A DNA stretch of 64,000 bases from contig JAVKFY010000069.1 of assembly GCA_040223615.1 (NCBI GenBank), positions 1-64,000 on the forward strand, given 5' to 3'. Shown here one piece after another: positions 59,939 to 64,000 of this stretch; the first letter of the stretch is position 1, and every line of letters begins with the position of its first letter. The DNA comes from JAVKFY01 sp040223615. Lineage in GTDB: Bacteria; Pseudomonadota; Alphaproteobacteria; GCA-2731375. Below the pieces are notes generated by a model that had not been told where the DNA came from, searched no databases, and worked only from the letters and a program-made list of their open reading frames with translations. Made by a program: the position numbers and the translations under genes.

Positions 59939-61510
59939 TCAGTTGACGGTGACGTGGCGCCAGTCGAAGACGTTGTCCGGGCGCTGCTTGACCTCGATAT
60001 TCTTGCGCGCGCCCCAGGCCAGCGCCTGCTGATGCAGCGGGATGGTGGCGATGTCGTCGTGGACGATCTTCCAGGCATCCTGGATCAGCTTGCCGCGCTT
60101 GTCGGCGTCGGTCTCCGACAGGATCATGGCGGTCAGCTCGTCCACCTTCGGGTTGCAGTAGCGGCCTAGGTTGAACTTGCCCTTGCCGCTGTCGTCCATG
60201 CAGCTCAGCAGGTTGTGCAGCGGGTTCCACGAGTCGAGCGAACCCGGGGTCCAGCCGATCAGGTAGAAGTTGGTGTCCAGGCTCGGCGCCAGCACCTTCT
60301 TGAAGTACTTCGCCTTCGGCTGCGCCAGCAGGTCGACCTTGATGCCGATCTTGGCCATCATCGACACCACCGCCTGACAGATCGCCTCGTCGTTGACGTA
60401 GCGGTCGTTCGGGCAGTCCATGCCGACGCTGAAGCCATCCGGATAGCCGGCTTCGGCGAGCAGCGCCTTGGCCTTGTCCGGATCGTACTCGTAGCGGCTG
60501 GAACCGTCCGGGTAGCCGTTGATGCCCGGCGCGACCATCGCAGCGGTCGGGTTCGACAGCCCGCGCATCACCTTCTTCTGGATCGCCACGGTATCGACGG
60601 CGCGGTACATCGCCTCGCGCACGCGACGATCCTGGAACGGGTTCTTACCCTTCACGTTGGAGGTCTTCAGCTCCTTGTTGAAGTGGTCGACGCCCAGGTA
60701 GATCGTGCGCAGCTCCGGCCCGACCAGCATCTTGGTGTTGGCGTCGCCCTCGACCCGGCCCATGTCCTGCACCGGTACCGGGTAGGCCATGTCGACCTCG
60801 CCCGACAGCAGCGCCGCAACCCGGGTCGGGTCGGACGCGATCGGGGTGAAGGTCACCTTGGTGACGTTATGCGTCGCGTTGTCCCACCAGCCGGAATTGA
60901 CCTCGGCCACGGTCTTCACGTCGATCTCGCGGCTGACCAGCTTGAAGGCGCCGGTGCCGTTGGCGTGACGGGTGGCGTAGTTCTCCTGGTCGGAGGTCAC
61001 CTGCTGCGGGCTGACCGCGTTGTGCTCTTCCGCCCACGCCTTCGACATGATGTACCAGGTCGCCCACTCGTAGTGGATGATCGGGTTCGGTGCCGTGGTG
61101 ATGAAGTCGACCGTATGATCGTCGACCTTGACCACCTTGGTGTCGGCGGCGATGCGCGTCTTCAGGTCGGAGCCGTCGGCCCGCACACGCTCGGCCGAGA
61201 ACACCACGTCGTCGGCGGTGAAGTCGCGGCCGTCGTGGAACTTCACGCCCTTGCGCAGGTAGAAGCGCCAGCGGGTCGGCTCCATCACCTCGAACCGCTC
61301 GGCAAGCGCGCCCTCGATCGCCAGGTCCGGCCCGCGCCGGATCAGGCCCTCGTAGATGTTGCCGAGGAAACCGAGCGTGAAGGTCTCGTTCAGATTGTAC
61401 GGGTCCATCGAATTCGCATCGCCCTGGAAAGCGAACTTGAACTCGGCCGCCGACGCCGCGCTGGCTGTGACGAGCAACGTGCTCGCCAGCAGCATGCCGT
61501 GAAGTTTCAT
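59939..61510 (-). CDS. Peptide-type ABC transporter substrate-binding protein (SBP family 5)
   Basis: The 523-residue protein starts MKLHGMLLASTLLVTASAASA (signal peptide) after GGGAGAAAAC. The earlier in-frame start is dismissed. The mature domain has FAFQGDANSMDPYNLNETFT, LAERFEVMEPTRWRFYLRKGVKFHDGRDFTADDVVFS and DRRVREAMYRAVDTVAI, all family 5 features. It is the first gene of the importer, 87 bp before the permease pair. The ligand could be peptides or other compounds transported by this family. Confidence 0.93.
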   Translation of the reverse strand: MKLHGMLLASTLLVTASAASAAEFKFAFQGDANSMDPYNLNETFTLGFLGNIYEGLIRRGPDLAIEGALAERFEVMEPTRWRFYLRKGVKFHDGRDFTADDVVFSAERVRADGSDLKTRIAADTKVVKVDDHTVDFITTAPNPIIHYEWATWYIMSKAWAEEHNAVSPQQVTSDQENYATRHANGTGAFKLVSREIDVKTVAEVNSGWWDNATHNVTKVTFTPIASDPTRVAALLSGEVDMAYPVPVQDMGRVEGDANTKMLVGPELRTIYLGVDHFNKELKTSNVKGKNPFQDRRVREAMYRAVDTVAIQKKVMRGLSNPTAAMVAPGINGYPDGSSRYEYDPDKAKALLAEAGYPDGFSVGMDCPNDRYVNDEAICQAVVSMMAKIGIKVDLLAQPKAKYFKKVLAPSLDTNFYLIGWTPGSLDSWNPLHNLLSCMDDSGKGKFNLGRYCNPKVDELTAMILSETDADKRGKLIQDAWKIVHDDIATIPLHQQALAWGARKNIEVKQRPDNVFDWRHVTVN

Positions 61511-61733
61511 TTGTTTTCTCCCGATCACTGGTTCCGTGCCGGCGTTTGTACTGGCCGACGAACGCACCCAAACTCCCTGTCCCGCCAGCTTGTACCAGCG
61601 GGCGGCAGCATTCCAGCCTGTTTAAGTGAGCCTCCCGAGGCACGTCAACGTCAATCGCCCCCGACGCGGGCACAGTTGCGCGAGCACGTTTGCGGCTAGG
61701 ATGTCCCGGCCTGCACAAATACGGAGCCCGACG

Positions 61734-62171
61734 ATGACCGACACCGCCGATCGCCGCACTGTCAACGCCTGGATCGACGACTGGGGTACTTGCGTCGCCG
61801 CGGTCGATTTCGAGGCCGCCAAACCGCTCTTCGCCGCCGACGTGGTCGGCTTTGGCACCCACAAAGCTTTCGTCGAGGGTCTGGCGGCGTTGGCGGCGGA
61901 GCAGTGGGGCACCGTCTGGCCGACGATCCGGGATTTCCGGTTCCAGACCGAAGACCTGATCTGCATGGTTTCGCCGGACCGGCTGCAGGCCTGCGCGATC
62001 GTGCCCTGGTCCTCGACCGGTTTTCACAAGGACGGCCGCGATTTCGACCGTCCCGGCCGCGCCACCATCGTGCTCACCCGCACCGACCCCGACGCGCCAT
62101 GGCAGGGCCGCCACACGCACTTCTCGCTACGCCCCGGCGTGCCGGAACGTTCGTACGCGCTGCAGCACTAG
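61734..62171 (+). CDS. SnoaL/NTF2-like fold protein
   Basis: The 145-residue protein begins MTDTADRRTVNAWIDDWGTCVAAVDFEAAKPLFAADVVGFGTH, with a cone-shaped SnoaL/DUF4440 pattern. A strand pair VSPDRLQACAIVPWSSTG follows, then GRATIVLTRT and WQGRHTHFSLRP. It is probably a small-molecule isomerase, hydrolase or binding protein. It is divergent from the binding-protein gene and meets another NTF2-like gene tail to tail. Confidence 0.75.
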   Translation: MTDTADRRTVNAWIDDWGTCVAAVDFEAAKPLFAADVVGFGTHKAFVEGLAALAAEQWGTVWPTIRDFRFQTEDLICMVSPDRLQACAIVPWSSTGFHKDGRDFDRPGRATIVLTRTDPDAPWQGRHTHFSLRPGVPERSYALQH

Positions 62172-62632
62172 CGATTCTTGGTGCGTTCGGTCTCCGAGGT
62201 CTGGCCGCGGCGGAAGCGCAGGTTCAGGCGCCGCGAGGCGAAGCGCCAGCCGAGCCGGTCGAGCACGAATTCGTCCTCATAGTGGCCGACGAAGGACGGC
62301 CCGCGGATGGCGATCTCGCCGGACGGCTCCGGGCCTGCATACTGGTGACGGTAGATGGTCACGTAGGTCACGCCGACCGCGCGCGTCTCATCGATCACGT
62401 CGACCATGAGGTTGGTGCAGACGTGACGGGTGACCTGTTGCTGGTAGCGCTGGCGCACGCCAGTGCGGATTTCGTCCAGGTTGCGGTAATGCATCCGGCC
62501 GACATGCAGTACCGCATCGTCGGCGAACAGCTTCGCCAGCGCGTCGAAATTGCCGAAATCGAGGTGGTAGGCATAGGCCAGCGAGAGTTGCTCGCAAGCC
62601 CTTTCGATCATCATTTGCTGGACTGGATCCAT
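62168..62632 (-). CDS. SnoaL-like/ring-hydroxylating dioxygenase beta-type NTF2-fold protein
   Basis: The 154-residue protein has ACEQLSLAYAYHLDFGNFDALAKLFADDAVLHVG, RTGVRQRYQQQVTRHVCTNLMVDVIDETRAVGVTYVTIYRH and DEFVLDRLGWRFASRRL, the SnoaL_4 layout. It has no oxygenase alpha partner nearby, so it is likely a stand-alone NTF2-like enzyme. Its 3' end overlaps the plus-strand neighbour's stop by four bases. Confidence 0.8.
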   Translation of the reverse strand: MDPVQQMMIERACEQLSLAYAYHLDFGNFDALAKLFADDAVLHVGRMHYRNLDEIRTGVRQRYQQQVTRHVCTNLMVDVIDETRAVGVTYVTIYRHQYAGPEPSGEIAIRGPSFVGHYEDEFVLDRLGWRFASRRLNLRFRRGQTSETERTKNR

Positions 62633-62710
62633 ATTCCGGAGGCCCCTTTTTGATTATTTGCCGGCAGCTTACGGAAATATCCGGTGATTCCAAGTTAAAC
62701 TCGAACCGGC

Positions 62711-63931
62711 TCACGCAATATCAAATTTGAGGTGCGCGTACGCCTCGCGCAGGGCCGCCACCACCGCCGCCGGGCTCTCGCCATGGGCGATGACGAAACC
62801 GAGATATCGACTGCCTTCGGGCAGCATCTCCACGTCGTCGCCCACCGGTATGGTGATCGAAACCTCGGCGATCAGGTCGACCGCCTCCGCCGCGCGGACG
62901 CCGGTAACGCCGCGTAGGCTGCCGCTGGCCGGGATCGGGATCATCATCACGCCCCCTGCCCCGGCCTGTGCGAAGGAGGGGATCGGCAGGCCGGCGGCCT
63001 GGCGCAGGATCACGTCCTCCAGCCGCAGGCCTTCGCCGAACCGCAAGGAGCGGCCGCAACGCCCGCCGATCGAGCGCGCGTCGACCTCCAGGATGGTGAC
63101 GGTCTCGTCCGGGCCGACGCGCAGGTCGATATGCGTCGGTCCGGCGACCAGGCCCAGCGCCGTCGCGGCCGCGGCGGCAGTGTGCTGGATTGCCTCACGC
63201 CGCGCCTTCGAGATATCGGCCGGGGCGACGTAGATGGTCTCCTCGAAATACGGGCCATCCAGCGGGTCCGGCTTGTCGAACACCGCCAGCAGCTCCAGCC
63301 GGCCGTCGTGGATCAGCCCCTCGACGGCATACTCGCGGCCCTCGACGTAGCTTTCGACCAGCAGGTGATCGGCGGCCAGGCCGGGCGTGTTGGCATCCGG
63401 GCGCGCGATGATGTCGGCGACCCGGTGGAACGCCTGCACGAAGCTGTTGTGGCCATCGGCGCGGATCACGCCGCGGCTCATCGCCAGGCTCAACGGTTTG
63501 AGGACGCAAGGGAACGCGACCTCGCGGGCCACCTGGCCCGGGTCGGCGTCGAGCGGCACCAGCCGGAAGTCCGGACACGGCAGGCCGGCCGCCGCCATCT
63601 TCTGCCGAAACGAATATTTGTTGCGGGCGCTGGCGACTGCATCGGGCGTGTTCTGCGCCAGGCCCAGCCGTGCCGCCGCCGCCGCCGCGACCGCGACGCC
63701 GCCGCCGTCGACCGGCACCACTGCGTCGAACGCGCCCAATGCCGCGATGCGCGCAGCCGACGTCTCGGCGTCGTCGAAATCGACCTCGACGGTGGCCCCG
63801 CCGTTCACGCTGGCCAGCACCGAGGCCTGGTCGGAACCGACCACGACCTCCACGCCCAGCCGGTCGGCGGCGGCGATGAAGTCGTGCGTGCGGTAGCTTG
63901 CGGTCGGGATCAGCAGCAGCAGCCGCGCCAT
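62711..63931 (-). CDS. ATP-grasp enzyme
   Basis: The 406-residue ATP-grasp ligase has a pre-ATP domain (LLLLIPTASYRTHDFIAAADRLGVEVVVGSD) and central KYSFRQKMAAAGLPCPDFRLV with PCVLKPLSLAMSRGVIRA. Then come ESYVEGREYAVEGLIHDGRLE, and GPTHIDLRVGPDETVTILEVDARSIGG with the metal-binding E-x-D/N. It resembles carboxylate-amine ligases making dipeptides or amino acid conjugates. It starts eight bases after the preceding gene's stop, so it is the second gene of an operon that continues beyond the window. Confidence 0.87.
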   Translation of the reverse strand: MARLLLLIPTASYRTHDFIAAADRLGVEVVVGSDQASVLASVNGGATVEVDFDDAETSAARIAALGAFDAVVPVDGGGVAVAAAAAARLGLAQNTPDAVASARNKYSFRQKMAAAGLPCPDFRLVPLDADPGQVAREVAFPCVLKPLSLAMSRGVIRADGHNSFVQAFHRVADIIARPDANTPGLAADHLLVESYVEGREYAVEGLIHDGRLELLAVFDKPDPLDGPYFEETIYVAPADISKARREAIQHTAAAAATALGLVAGPTHIDLRVGPDETVTILEVDARSIGGRCGRSLRFGEGLRLEDVILRQAAGLPIPSFAQAGAGGVMMIPIPASGSLRGVTGVRAAEAVDLIAEVSITIPVGDDVEMLPEGSRYLGFVIAHGESPAAVVAALREAYAHLKFDIA

Positions 63932-63938
63932 GGCCCGG

Positions 63939-64000
63939 CTATTTCGCGCCCGGGCTGTAATACGGGTTGTCGCCCGAGGCGTGGTCGGTGACGTCGCGCA
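63939..64000 (-). CDS. Partial: C-terminal 20 residues of an unidentified gene
   Basis: A minus-strand frame entering from the window edge ends RDVTDHASGDNPYYSPGAK then TAG, seven bases before the ATP-grasp start. The sequence looks like a structured C-terminus rather than random DNA. The family cannot be named from so little. The close spacing implies an operon with the ATP-grasp gene. Confidence 0.5.
   Translation of the reverse strand, partial: RDVTDHASGDNPYYSPGAK

Overview
The window reads as a chromosomal segment of a high-GC alphaproteobacterium, probably a Rhodospirillales-like free-living heterotroph. The indicators are a GTTC-N7-GTTC LexA box in front of an imuA-imuB-dnaE2 mutagenesis cassette, PAS_5 and DUF2336 proteins, alphaproteobacterial-style intergenic palindromes, and many acyl-CoA, amidohydrolase and ABC-uptake genes. 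No species is assigned.

Layout. 0-7.5 kb: a small secreted protein, a PAS_5 sensor-like protein, tRNA-Thr(UGU), a TPR-like membrane protein, a MacA/MacB-type tripartite efflux set, a Bcp-type peroxiredoxin whose peroxidatic cysteine codon is an in-frame UGA (a probable selenoprotein), and a coupled membrane/soluble pair of unknown function. 7.6-17 kb: a complete branched-chain amino acid/amide ABC importer (K-H-M-G-F order), a SAM methyltransferase, and a divergent hydantoinase A/B pair, suggesting uptake and ring or amide processing of one substrate class. 17-21 kb: a 911-residue flotillin-like protein with 29-residue coiled-coil repeats, next to an orphan ABC ATPase. 21-26.5 kb: the SOS mutagenesis cassette. 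26.5-33 kb: a chalcone-isomerase-like protein, an MlrC-type peptidase, N-formylglutamate amidohydrolase, a DUF2817 peptidase, a GFA protein, NAD kinase and a periplasmic protein. 33-47 kb: a candidate sigma-54 promoter driving a 51-residue acidic peptide, then moaA, DUF2336, a phosphodiesterase/MaoC pair, an octopine-dehydrogenase-like enzyme, an acyl-CoA ligase, a hydroxyacyl-CoA dehydrogenase, a protein with a chemoreceptor tip joined to a C-terminal globin, a GT-C-like membrane protein, a thiolase, pantothenate kinase and a metallo-beta-lactamase-fold hydrolase. 47.7-51 kb: an M20 amidohydrolase, a class III cyclase and a degenerate receiver-Hpt protein.

51.2-55.8 kb is a lower-GC island. 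It starts at a truncated amidohydrolase gene and holds a sulfotransferase and a 3432-bp transposon (52087-55518). The transposon has 18-bp terminal inverted repeats, a perfect 8-bp target duplication, an IS1-family transposase and passenger genes including a HicA/HicB-like toxin-antitoxin pair. 55.8-61.5 kb: a dipeptide/oligopeptide ABC importer. Its two ATPase genes are separated by three tandem 59-bp repeats, each a 20-codon mini-ORF coupled by ATGA overlaps. 61.7-64 kb: two SnoaL/NTF2-like proteins, an ATP-grasp enzyme and the 3' end of an unidentified gene.

The items most worth follow-up are the UGA-containing peroxiredoxin with a SECIS-like hairpin, the passenger-carrying IS1-family transposon, the coupled mini-ORF repeats, the sigma-54/acidic-peptide locus and the inverted-order globin-chemoreceptor protein.
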